A DNA stretch of 64,000 bases, from the NCBI RefSeq assembly GCF_001425745.1, contig NZ_LMDF01000008.1:253535-317534 (forward strand), written 5' to 3'. The notes beneath the pieces are model-generated. The model worked only from the letters and a program-made list of their open reading frames with translations. It was not told the origin of the DNA and did no database searches. Positions 16,225 to 24,106 of this stretch are shown here, piece after piece (within the stretch, counting starts at the first letter, position 1; each line of letters starts with the position of its first letter). The DNA comes from Caulobacter sp. Root343. Its GTDB lineage: Bacteria > Pseudomonadota > Alphaproteobacteria > Caulobacterales > Caulobacteraceae. Made by a program: the position numbers and the translations under genes.

Positions 16225-18177
16225 TCAGGCGCTGACCGCGTCTTGACCGGCATCGGGGCGCAGCTCCATGGCCTCACTGATCGCCGCGAACAGGGCGGCG
16301 CCGGTGATCGGCTTCTGCAGATGAAGGTCGGCCCCCGCCTCGCGGCCGGCGCACACATGCTCGGGGCGAGCGTTGGCCGTCAGCATGATGATCGGAACGC
16401 GCGACGCGCCGCTCACTACCTCCGCGGCGCGGATCCGCCGCACCGCCTCCAGGCCGTCCATCACGGGCATTTGCATGTCCATCAGGATCAAGTCGGGCGT
16501 GACCAGGCCGTACATCTCCACCGCCTCCAACCCGTTCTCCACCGTGACGATGTCGGCGACGTCGGCCAGCATCAGCTCGACCACCTTGCGATTGGTCGGA
16601 TGGTCGTCGGCGACCAGCACGCGCGGCCTGCCCAACGGCGGGTCAGCGGTTTCGTCGGCCTGGGCCGGCGCATCCATGCAGGCCGTCAGTGGCAAGGCGA
16701 ACCAGAAGCGCGAGCCAACCTGGGGCGTGCTGTCACAGAAGAGTTCGCCGCCCATCAGTTCGACTAGCTCGCGCGAGATCGCCAAGCCCAGGCCTGTCCC
16801 GCCAAATCGGCGCGTGAACGAGGCGTCGGCCTGCTGGAAACGCTCGTAGATCCGCGCCTTCATCGCCGCGTCGAAGCCGATCCCGGAGTCGGTCACCTCG
16901 AACCGCGTGCGGTCCTCGGCGTCCAAAGTCACGGTCAGGACGATCTCACCGTGATCAGTGAATTTGACGGCGTTGCTCAGCAGATTGGTCAGCACTTGGC
17001 GCAGGCGAGCGCTGTCCCCCGCCACCGTCCGATCGGCGGCCGCCGACACCGTGATGTTCAGGCGCACGCCTTTCTCGTCGGCCCGCAAGGCGCAGAGCGC
17101 GGCGACCGATCTGGCCATATCTCCCAGCCCGAACGGCGCGTTCTCGATCAGCATCTGGCCGGCTTCGACGCGGACCAGGTCGAGGACGTCGGACAGCAGG
17201 CGCTCCAGGCTGCGGCCAGACGCGGCGATGATGTCGACCAGTTCGCGGGCCCGCGGATCGGGGCAGGTCTTCGACAGCAGGTCGGCGCCGGCGATGATGC
17301 CGTTCAGCGGCGTACGAATCTCGTGGCTCATATTGGCCAGGAAGGCGCTCTTGGCCTGGCTCGCCTGCTCGGCCTGATCCAGAGCGGCTCGCAGGGCGGC
17401 GGCGGCGGCGTTTCGCGCCGTAACGTCCTCACCCAGGGTGATCAGATGGCGCGCCCCGATGTCGTCATAGGTGGCCAGGGTCTTGATCAGCAGCTGGCGC
17501 GGAGCCTGACCCGAAACGTTGAACTCTTCCTCCAGCACCTGCATCTCGCCGCTACGCAGGACCTCGGCCTCGACCGCGCGCGCCCGCTCGGCGCGTTCTG
17601 GATCGAGCACCTGGCTCGTCGCCTTGCCGATCGCGTCGTCGGCCACCAGGTCCAGCGCGTCCTCGGCCGCTCGGTTGATCAGGACGTAGCGGCGGTCCTC
17701 GACATTCTTCACCGTCAGGGGCAGCGGCAGAAGCTGCAGGACGGTGCCCAGGAAGCCTTGGGTTTCGACCTCCTCGGTCACGTCGCGGGCAGTCGCCAGA
17801 AGTCTGACGATCCGTCCCTCGGCGTCGCGGATCGGCGCGATGGTCGTGTCGAAATAGGCCCGGCTTTTGGCCGCCCCGCCCAGGAAGGCCCTGAAACGCG
17901 CCACCGCGCCATCACTGGCCAGATTGAAGGATCGATCCAGAGAAAAGCGGCTGTCCTCCGGCCACAGCCCACGCCAGTCTACGACCGCGCCCGGAGCGGC
18001 GAACAAGGCGCGCGCCTTCTGGTTGGCGTGTTCGACGACGCCGTCGGTGCGCAGGATCCAGGCGCTGTCCTGGTTGGCTTCGAGGAGGTCCAGATAGCCG
18101 TAGGCCCCGAGCGTCTGACCCGGCGCGGGGTGGGACGCGCCCTGCACGCCCTCGGGACCAAGCTCTGACTGCGACAT
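16225..18177 (-). CDS. Hybrid sensor histidine kinase (PAS-PAS-HisKA-HATPase-REC)
   Basis: A cytosolic kinase of about 650 residues. Two PAS-like domains (about 25-130 and 145-260), HisKA with phospho-His in ANMSHEIRTPLNG, HATPase with NLLSNAVKF and FGGTGLGLAIS, and a C-terminal receiver with DD in VADDHP and acceptor Asp in LILMDMQMPVMDG. No transmembrane segment, so it reads an internal signal or sits in a complex. The ATG at 18177 is preferred; a GTG 12 codons upstream is possible but would run through a hairpin. It lies 84 bases upstream of the receptor-like gene on the same strand. Confidence 0.88.
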   Translation of the reverse strand: MSQSELGPEGVQGASHPAPGQTLGAYGYLDLLEANQDSAWILRTDGVVEHANQKARALFAAPGAVVDWRGLWPEDSRFSLDRSFNLASDGAVARFRAFLGGAAKSRAYFDTTIAPIRDAEGRIVRLLATARDVTEEVETQGFLGTVLQLLPLPLTVKNVEDRRYVLINRAAEDALDLVADDAIGKATSQVLDPERAERARAVEAEVLRSGEMQVLEEEFNVSGQAPRQLLIKTLATYDDIGARHLITLGEDVTARNAAAAALRAALDQAEQASQAKSAFLANMSHEIRTPLNGIIAGADLLSKTCPDPRARELVDIIAASGRSLERLLSDVLDLVRVEAGQMLIENAPFGLGDMARSVAALCALRADEKGVRLNITVSAAADRTVAGDSARLRQVLTNLLSNAVKFTDHGEIVLTVTLDAEDRTRFEVTDSGIGFDAAMKARIYERFQQADASFTRRFGGTGLGLAISRELVELMGGELFCDSTPQVGSRFWFALPLTACMDAPAQADETADPPLGRPRVLVADDHPTNRKVVELMLADVADIVTVENGLEAVEMYGLVTPDLILMDMQMPVMDGLEAVRRIRAAEVVSGASRVPIIMLTANARPEHVCAGREAGADLHLQKPITGAALFAAISEAMELRPDAGQDAVSA

Positions 18178-18329
18178 GAAAAGTCCGCGACTTCCGGAGT
18201 CGCATTGGGTCACGCCGGGTTGAAAAGAGCGTTAAGTCCTCGACATGGCGGTCTACGCGAGCCGTGGCTCTAGCTCCGCATGCGGCGCCTTAATCTGGAA
18301 ATAGCGTTTTACCGCGCCAGAACGACGAA

Positions 18330-18354
18330 AGCCCGGCGGTCATCCCGCCGGGCT
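18330..18354 (-). terminator. Hairpin terminator after the Wza-like gene
   Basis: A perfect ten-base stem (AGCCCGGCGG/CCGCCGGGCT) with a five-base loop, 43 bases beyond the stop at 18397. A short T-rich stretch follows on the minus strand and a C/T stretch on the plus strand, so it could act in both directions. Confidence 0.75.
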
Positions 18355-18396
18355 TCCTTCTTGTGTTCTGTCTTCCTGTCGCCTGTCCGGCGGCGA

Positions 18397-18990
18397 TCAG
18401 AAGAAGCGTTCGCCGATCCGAATCGTATCGCCCGGGGCGACCTGGATGGACGGCGTCAGCTCACCCTTCACCTCGGACGTCTCCCCGTTGTGCTTGATGA
18501 AGACATTCTTCTTGTCGGCGCGGTAGGTGAAGCCCCCGGCCGTGGCCACGGCGTTCAACACCGTCAGGCCCGACGTGTAGGGATAGGTGCCGGGCTTCTC
18601 GACCTCGCCCAGGATGTAGAACGGGCGGAAGGTCAGCACCTCGGCGCTGACGCGCGGCTCCTTCAGGTAACCGTCGCTGAGCGCCTTCTGCACGGCCTGC
18701 TGGAACTGGCCGACGGTCATGCCACCCGCCTTGACCTCACCGATCAACGGCAGGGACATCAGACCACTGCCCGTGACGAAGAACTCGCCGGACAGCGAGG
18801 GCTCGCCGTAGACCGTGACCCGGACCTTGTCGCCCGTACCGAGCAGATAATCCATGGATTGCGCGCCCGATGGCGGCGGGGGCAGCGGCGCGGTCTGCGC
18901 GTGAGCCGGCCCACTCAGGGCGCCAACCGTCATGCAGACGGCGAGCGCCAGCATCGAAAGGACGCGCGAGAGTTTCGAAACACCGATCAT
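18397..18990 (-). CDS. Wza-like polysaccharide export protein
   Basis: A periplasmic or outer-membrane export protein of 197 residues: signal peptide (cut after AHA at about residue 31), a poly-export domain (YLLGTGDKVRVTVYGE) and one SLBB domain (FYILGEVEKPGTYPY). It is shorter than E. coli Wza and has no convincing lipobox, so the pore or its anchor may need a partner. The genes around it point to capsule export. HfsD of the holdfast system is the closest alternative, but no other hfs genes are here. The start is the ATG that begins the signal peptide; the open frame extends 26 codons more. Confidence 0.85.
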   Translation of the reverse strand: MIGVSKLSRVLSMLALAVCMTVGALSGPAHAQTAPLPPPPSGAQSMDYLLGTGDKVRVTVYGEPSLSGEFFVTGSGLMSLPLIGEVKAGGMTVGQFQQAVQKALSDGYLKEPRVSAEVLTFRPFYILGEVEKPGTYPYTSGLTVLNAVATAGGFTYRADKKNVFIKHNGETSEVKGELTPSIQVAPGDTIRIGERFF

Positions 18991-19077
18991 GGCGAAGCTT
19001 CTCACCTTTGAGACTTGTAGAACCTGGAGAATGAAATGCCACATCGCACGTGACCACGAGATGAACAAGGCGAAGAC

Positions 19078-19866
19078 TCAGGCGCCGCGCGCTTTACTGA
19101 ACTGAATGATCTTCGGTTCGCCGCCATCAAGTCTTATCGCGGTCAGGACGCCGGTCGCGTAGGCGCCCGTATCGACGTTGATCCGCTGGCGCCCGACAAA
19201 AACCTCCTCCACCGGCGTATGGCCGTGAACCACGGTGGCCTTGAGGCCGTGAGGGTTGTCGAGAAACTCGTTGCGGATCCACAGCAGGTCGGCCGCCACC
19301 TGGCGCTCCAGCGGCAGTCCGGGCTTCACCCCGGCGTGGACGAACACGTAGTCGCCATAGACGACCATCAGCTCCAGCTGGCGCAGGAAGGTTTCATGAG
19401 CGGGCGGGAAGGCCGCCCGGAAGGCTTGACGGGTCTGTTCCCAGGCCTCCGGCTCGGCGCGCCCCACAGGACGCTGCACGCCGTACGAGGCCATGGTCTC
19501 GCCGCCGCCGTACTCCACCCACGACGGCCCCGCCATCGGGTCGTCCAGGAAATGCAGCAGCGTTTCCTCGTGATTGCCCATCAGGGCGCGGAACTCGAAA
19601 CGCCCTTCGGCGGCCTGGCCTTTCAGAGCGATCAGACGGTCGATCACCGCGGACGACTGCGGGCCGCGATCGACATAGTCGCCCAGCATGACCAGCACCG
19701 GCGGGTCCTGCCGGCCCATGGCGCCATAGTCCTCGGTCATGCGCTCGATCAACCCGTCCAGCAGGTCCAGGCGCCCATGGATGTCGCCCACCGCGTAAAC
19801 CACACGGCTGTCCGTGGACGACGGGCGGCGGGACTGCTGCTTGGAACGGAACAGGGACTTGAACAT
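19078..19866 (-). CDS. PP2A-like metallophosphoesterase
   Basis: A calcineurin-type phosphatase of 262 residues with the metal-binding motifs GDIHG, GDYVDRGP, GNHE and the later GHTP, in the order of bacterial serine/threonine phosphatases and ApaH. Target unknown. The position between the export protein and the HvyA-like gene suggests control of capsule assembly, for example by dephosphorylating a cluster protein, but this is inference. The chosen ATG gives a short basic N-terminus; the frame is open 30 codons upstream into the AT-rich promoter region. Confidence 0.82.
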   Translation of the reverse strand: MFKSLFRSKQQSRRPSSTDSRVVYAVGDIHGRLDLLDGLIERMTEDYGAMGRQDPPVLVMLGDYVDRGPQSSAVIDRLIALKGQAAEGRFEFRALMGNHEETLLHFLDDPMAGPSWVEYGGGETMASYGVQRPVGRAEPEAWEQTRQAFRAAFPPAHETFLRQLELMVVYGDYVFVHAGVKPGLPLERQVAADLLWIRNEFLDNPHGLKATVVHGHTPVEEVFVGRQRINVDTGAYATGVLTAIRLDGGEPKIIQFSKARGA

Positions 19867-19988
19867 CACACTCGCAAGGATGGCGACGGAGCGCCGGGAC
19901 CAGTTTTGCTGATTTTGCCCCAGCCGGCCGCCGGGTTCAACGGCTGCTGATAGCATTTACTTATAATTTAGCACGATCCTTTTCTCAC

Positions 19989-20005
19989 AATTTACCAAGT
20001 AAATT
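19989..20005. promoter_or_regulatory. AT-rich palindrome between divergent capsule genes
   Basis: AATTTAC and GTAAATT face each other across CAA. A second palindrome, AATTTCGAAATT, lies at 20023-20034 beside the CtrA-like box. The whole region 19960-20090 is far more AT-rich than its surroundings, as expected for a target of CtrA, SciP or MucR. Sequence symmetry only. Confidence 0.4.
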
Positions 20006-20009
20006 CGGG

Positions 20010-20024
20010 TTTAATTGTAGTTAA
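20010..20024 (+). promoter_or_regulatory. CtrA-like box upstream of the HvyA-like gene
   Basis: TTTA, seven bases, TTAA: one mismatch from the CtrA consensus, 103 bases before the ATG at 20127. In C. crescentus hvyA is switched on in swarmer cells under CtrA, SciP and MucR control, so a site is expected here. The assignment rests on motif and context. Confidence 0.5.
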
Positions 20025-20126
20025 TTTCGAAATTACCAAAGACGAACATTTGGATTAAACCATCTAAATTCAGCTCTAATTGGCTGCCCAAATGAATACT
20101 GACCCCACGAACACAGCGGGGTCGGT

Positions 20127-20981
20127 ATGTTCAACACGCGCAACATTGTTATCGGACTGATCAGCGCCGCGGCGATGATGACCAGCGCCACCGCTCAAGC
20201 CGGTACGATGCCGTTCATGCCGCGTGGCGAGGGCGTCGGCGCCCCTGCCGGGTTCTCCGAGCTGTGCCGCCGCGACACCGTGACCTGCGGCCTGCCCAAC
20301 AGCCAACTGGCCTTGCTGGGCCTGGGCGTTCAGGCAAGCTTCGTCCCGACCTCGTCGGTGGGCGCGCCCCTGCAGCATCGTTTCGACGCGACGCCCGCCG
20401 CCTCGGCCGAAGATGACGCCCACCTGATCTCGGTTGCGACCGTCGAGGCTTGGACGATCGCCGCGGTCGAGGATTTCGTGCCGGCCGGCGAAATCGTCGA
20501 GACCGCCCCTGTCACCCCCTCGGTCGCCGTCGCGGCCGCCGACACCTTCGCCCCGCCCTCGCCGAGCGTCCTGGCCTGGACCACCCGCGCCGAGCGCGAC
20601 CAGCTGAAGCTGCTCAACCTGGTCAACCAATCGGTCAATCGGGACGTGAAGAAGGCCAGCGACCTGGATCTCTACGGTCAGCCCGAATACTGGGCGCTGC
20701 CGCGTCTGGTCGACGGCAAGCTCTACGGCGACTGCGAGGACTACGCCCTGGAGAAGCGCCGCCAACTGATCGCCGCCGGTGTGCCCGAGAGCGCTCTGTC
20801 GCTGGCGGTCGCGGTCACCTCGCGTGGCGAGGGCCATGCGGTGCTGATGATCTCGCTGAAGAGCGGCGACTGGGTGCTGGACAACCTGACCCCCTGGGCC
20901 ACGCCTTGGGAAGACCTGAACTACCGCTGGGTCGAACGCCAAGTGCCGGGCACCGCCCTGTGGACCAGCGCCGCCGCCTGA
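20127..20981 (+). CDS. hvyA: HvyA-like transglutaminase-family protein (BTLCP)
   Basis: A secreted protein of 284 residues: signal peptide 1-25, an Ala/Pro-rich middle, and a C-terminal bacterial transglutaminase-like cysteine peptidase domain with Cys203 (GDCEDYA), His237 (GEGHAVL) and Asp252 (VLDN) as an intact catalytic triad. In Caulobacter, HvyA is such a protein and prevents capsulation of swarmer cells; the surrounding capsule genes and upstream CtrA-like box support orthology. Other members of the family work with LapD/LapG-like adhesin systems, none of which is seen here. Symbol assigned from context and domain. Confidence 0.72.
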   Translation: MFNTRNIVIGLISAAAMMTSATAQAGTMPFMPRGEGVGAPAGFSELCRRDTVTCGLPNSQLALLGLGVQASFVPTSSVGAPLQHRFDATPAASAEDDAHLISVATVEAWTIAAVEDFVPAGEIVETAPVTPSVAVAAADTFAPPSPSVLAWTTRAERDQLKLLNLVNQSVNRDVKKASDLDLYGQPEYWALPRLVDGKLYGDCEDYALEKRRQLIAAGVPESALSLAVAVTSRGEGHAVLMISLKSGDWVLDNLTPWATPWEDLNYRWVERQVPGTALWTSAAA

Positions 20982-21003
20982 TCCCGGCGACAGCACGACA
21001 TGG

Positions 21004-21035
21004 AAAGCCCCGGACCTCGCGGTCCGGGGCTTTTT
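21004..21035 (+). terminator. Strong rho-independent terminator
   Basis: A stem of GCCCCGGACC against GGTCCGGGGC with a TCGC loop, then TTTTT, flanked by AAA. It starts 23 bases after the HvyA-like stop and isolates that gene from everything downstream. Confidence 0.93.
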
Positions 21036-21151
21036 CGTTGGCCAGATCGTGACCGATGGACCACGAACACGTTCGCGCCCGCTCCTTGAGGGGAGCGGGC
21101 GCGAAGGTAGCGAAAGCTTGGAGAAGACGGCGCCGGTCGGCGACCGCCTGC

Positions 21152-21304
21152 CTAGAAGATGCGGGTGACCGTTGCGGCCAGGACGGCCCAGAGGCCCATC
21201 GAGACGACGGCGCCGAGACCCAGTCCCAGCAGCGGCGCCATGCGCTTGGCGCGCTTGGCGGGCGCGACGTCAACTTGGGCAAAGGTCATTTTGGCGTCGA
21301 TCAT
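21152..21304 (-). CDS. Small single-span membrane protein (50 residues)
   Basis: An open frame of 51 codons with ATG and a clear AGGAG ribosome site nine bases upstream. Residues 1-22 are polar with a basic cluster (AKRAKR) just before a hydrophobic helix at about 24-46 (PLLGLGLGAVVSMG...), then a short TRIF end, as expected for an inner-membrane peptide with a cytosolic N-terminus. It lies between the HvyA-like and PssY-like genes on the opposite strand. No family recognised; a role in the capsule machine is only suggested by position. Confidence 0.65.
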   Translation of the reverse strand: MIDAKMTFAQVDVAPAKRAKRMAPLLGLGLGAVVSMGLWAVLAATVTRIF

Positions 21305-21503
21305 CGATCAGCACTCCTGATGCTGAGGGATGTAACGTCACTACAAATAAGGACGCCTGAATAAACAGAGTGTATTAGACGTTAAGCATAAGCGCACGGG
21401 CCGTGGATTTTTCCCCGCGACGCTGTGAGTCATTTGCGCTAGCCTGCGCCGGTCGGAACTGGGAACCAGTCCGCGGCGTGGTGGGAAGTTAGAGGGTCAT
21501 CTG

Positions 21504-22157
21504 GTGGACGGGGGATCGTATACCGAACTTCTCACGCCAAGATTGCAAGGCCCGCTTCCGCCGGTTGCGATCGACTTGCGCAAGCGCGGCTTGGATATAG
21601 CCGCCTCCGCCTTGCTTCTGGTGCTATTCGCGCCGCTGCTCCTGCTGGCAGCCCTGCTGATCAAGCTGGAATCGCCCGGTCCCGCCCTGTTTCGGCAGAC
21701 GCGTGGAGGTCTCGGCGGCGCCCGGTTCCAGATCCTGAAGCTGCGCACCATGCATTGCCGCGAGGACGGCCCGGAACTTGTCCAGGCCCAGCGCGGCGAC
21801 AACCGGATCACCCGGATCGGCCGCGTCCTGCGCGCCACCAGCATCGACGAACTGCCGCAGCTGCTCAACGTGCTGCGCGGGGACATGTCCCTGGTCGGCC
21901 CCCGCCCGCACGCCGCTGCGCACGACGACTATTACGGGATGCAGATCCCCGAATACTATGTGCGCTACCAGGCTCGTCCGGGCTTGACGGGCTGGGCTCA
22001 GGTGAAGGGCTTGCGGGGCGGCACCGATACGGTCGAGGCGATGCGTCGGCGAGTCGAGGCCGACATCGACTATATCCAGACCTGGTCGATCCTGAAGGAC
22101 GCCAAGATCGTCCTGTTGACCATTCCCAGCCTGTTGATCGCGGAAAACGCCTACTGA
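21504..22157 (+). CDS. pssY: PssY-like undecaprenyl-phosphate sugar phosphotransferase
   Basis: An initiating monotopic sugar transferase of 217 residues. After a short N-terminus one membrane helix (about 31-52) anchors the catalytic core: KRGLDI, PGPALFRQTRGG, the key RATSIDELPQLLNVL and MSLVGPRP. It lacks the extra N-terminal spans of long WbaP-type enzymes, like Caulobacter PssY/PssZ. It should move a sugar-1-phosphate onto undecaprenyl phosphate, starting repeat-unit synthesis. GTG start with a GAGGG site about eight bases upstream. Its end overlaps the convergent polymerase gene by seven bases. Confidence 0.82.
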   Translation: MDGGSYTELLTPRLQGPLPPVAIDLRKRGLDIAASALLLVLFAPLLLLAALLIKLESPGPALFRQTRGGLGGARFQILKLRTMHCREDGPELVQAQRGDNRITRIGRVLRATSIDELPQLLNVLRGDMSLVGPRPHAAAHDDYYGMQIPEYYVRYQARPGLTGWAQVKGLRGGTDTVEAMRRRVEADIDYIQTWSILKDAKIVLLTIPSLLIAENAY

Positions 22158-24106
22158 GGCTGCGCCTTGGTCAGGGCTTGAGCTTGAGCCTGAGCCGTAC
22201 GCTGGGCGACGATCAAGAACGCCAGACCAATCCGACCCGATGGGTTGCGGATGCTGTTGGCCAGCTCCTTCAGCCGGCCTTCACCGTTCTGACGACCGAA
22301 CTCGACGCGAGCCTGGTACATGACCTGCTCTCGCGCGGTCTGGGTCAGCGACGGCCAGTTCTCATAGGCCAGTTTCGTGCGGCTCATGAACAGACTGGTC
22401 TGTAGGGGCGCGACCGCCAGGGAATGCTCGAGAGCGGCATTGGCCGACGAAGCATCGCCGCGTTGGAAGTCGATCGCCGCCTTGCGCAACCACGCGCCGC
22501 CCGAGCCGGGGCGCATGGCCACTTCTCGACGGCTCAGCGTCTCCAGGCGCGCCTTGGCGGCGGGCGTGGAGGCCTTGCTATTCAGGCCGGCTTCGATGCT
22601 GGTCGCCAGCACCTCGGCCGAGGCGGTCGGCATGGCCGACAGGTCGCCGCCGAAGCGCGAGGCGACCAAGGGCGTGGCGACCAAGAGCGAGACGACCAGA
22701 GTGACGCCGGCGAAGGCGATCGTCGCCCAAGGCGTCGCGGCCTTGCGGCCTCGACGCGGCGGCGCGGCGGTCGCGGTCATCGCGCCAAGCCCGATGGCGA
22801 ACAGCGCCTGCAGGGCGGGCACCTGAACGGCGAAGTCAGAGAGCCCATGCAACAGCACGACGACGGTGGCCGCGATCGTCGCCCGGGCCAGAGCCCCGCC
22901 CATGCCGGGCTTGATCGCGTCGACCCCGGCGCGCCAGAGCGCGACCAGCAGCCAGGCAAGCATGAAGACGCCACCGACGATCCCGCCCTCTTCCAGCCAT
23001 TGGAGATAGAGGTTGTGAGTGGCGCGCACGTCGAACAACGCCGCCAGGTTCTCGGTGGTGGTGATCAGCTGGTTGACGATCGGGAACGAGCCCAGACCGA
23101 AGCCGAACCAGGGCGAAGTCTTGAAGGCTTCCCAATGGGCGTCGAAGATCGCCTTGCGGACGGCCACGTCGCCTTCGAGGTTTTCAAACCGGGTGGCCGT
23201 CAGCTCGGCGCTGCGCATGGCCACGCCGACGACGACCAGCACGGCCGCCGCACCGCCGATGATGGCGACGGCCTTCACCTTGCGGCCTTGCGCGATCACC
23301 TGCCAGGTCAGGAGAATCGCCAAGCCAACGACGGTTGAGAAGATCCCGCCGCGCGAGGCGGTCATGGCCAGGGCGACGGCGAAGACGGCGGCGGCGACCA
23401 GGCTCAGGCTGGCGTCCAGACCCAGCTTGTCCAGGCGTAGCGAGCCGCCCGCCCTCTGGATCGCCTGCGAGAAGAACATCACCGCGAACACCACGCCGAC
23501 GCCCATCAGATTGGCGGCGGTGTTGGGGCTGAGCAGGGTCGCCGTCAGGCGGTGGCCGGCGCGAAGACTGACGTGGTCGACGATCGCGACAGCGGCGAAC
23601 ACGCTGAGGGCCAGCACCAGGAACCAGACCAGGGCGCGACGGCGGGTCTCGGACGCGCCGACGATCTGGCTAGCCAGGAACAGGCTAGCCAATCCGACGA
23701 GGCGGAGGATGTTGAGAAGGACCGAAGACCGATCGACGGTGATCGCCCCGCCCTCCGGGCCTAGATAGCGCCAGACAGGATGGGCGCCGCCAGGGCCGAA
23801 CGGCGTCAGGCTCCAGGCCACCGCGATCAACAGGGCCGCGAAGAGCAGGCCCGGCCAGGGCGAGGTCAGGACGCCGGGAACTTTGCGGGCCCAGCCGCAG
23901 AAGGCCAGCAGCCCGAGCAGGAGCGCGGCTTGCAAGGCGCCGAACACGGCGGCGACCGCCACGTCGCTAGCCCCGAAGACAATGATTTCAGCGACGACCA
24001 ACGTAACGAGGGCGCCGATCGCGACGCCCTCGGAGACTTGCAATGGTCGAGTCTTGGCCGCTCCGGGCGACGGCGCGCCCCCGCCCGTTCGCGTCCTAGT
24101 CCGCAT
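22151..24106 (-). CDS. O-antigen ligase/polymerase-type membrane protein (Wzy-like)
   Basis: An integral membrane protein of 651 residues with about 11-12 spans and a large periplasmic loop that includes the WFGFGLGSF...THNLYLQWLEEGG stretch typical of the Wzy/WaaL family. After the spans comes a C-terminal soluble part of about 150 residues with TPR-like helices. With Wzc and Wza homologues alongside, a polymerase role for the capsule repeat unit is most likely. Its start overlaps the end of the Wzc-like gene by 11 bases, so the two are co-translated. Confidence 0.85.
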   Translation of the reverse strand: MRTRTRTGGGAPSPGAAKTRPLQVSEGVAIGALVTLVVAEIIVFGASDVAVAAVFGALQAALLLGLLAFCGWARKVPGVLTSPWPGLLFAALLIAVAWSLTPFGPGGAHPVWRYLGPEGGAITVDRSSVLLNILRLVGLASLFLASQIVGASETRRRALVWFLVLALSVFAAVAIVDHVSLRAGHRLTATLLSPNTAANLMGVGVVFAVMFFSQAIQRAGGSLRLDKLGLDASLSLVAAAVFAVALAMTASRGGIFSTVVGLAILLTWQVIAQGRKVKAVAIIGGAAAVLVVVGVAMRSAELTATRFENLEGDVAVRKAIFDAHWEAFKTSPWFGFGLGSFPIVNQLITTTENLAALFDVRATHNLYLQWLEEGGIVGGVFMLAWLLVALWRAGVDAIKPGMGGALARATIAATVVVLLHGLSDFAVQVPALQALFAIGLGAMTATAAPPRRGRKAATPWATIAFAGVTLVVSLLVATPLVASRFGGDLSAMPTASAEVLATSIEAGLNSKASTPAAKARLETLSRREVAMRPGSGGAWLRKAAIDFQRGDASSANAALEHSLAVAPLQTSLFMSRTKLAYENWPSLTQTAREQVMYQARVEFGRQNGEGRLKELANSIRNPSGRIGLAFLIVAQRTAQAQAQALTKAQPQ

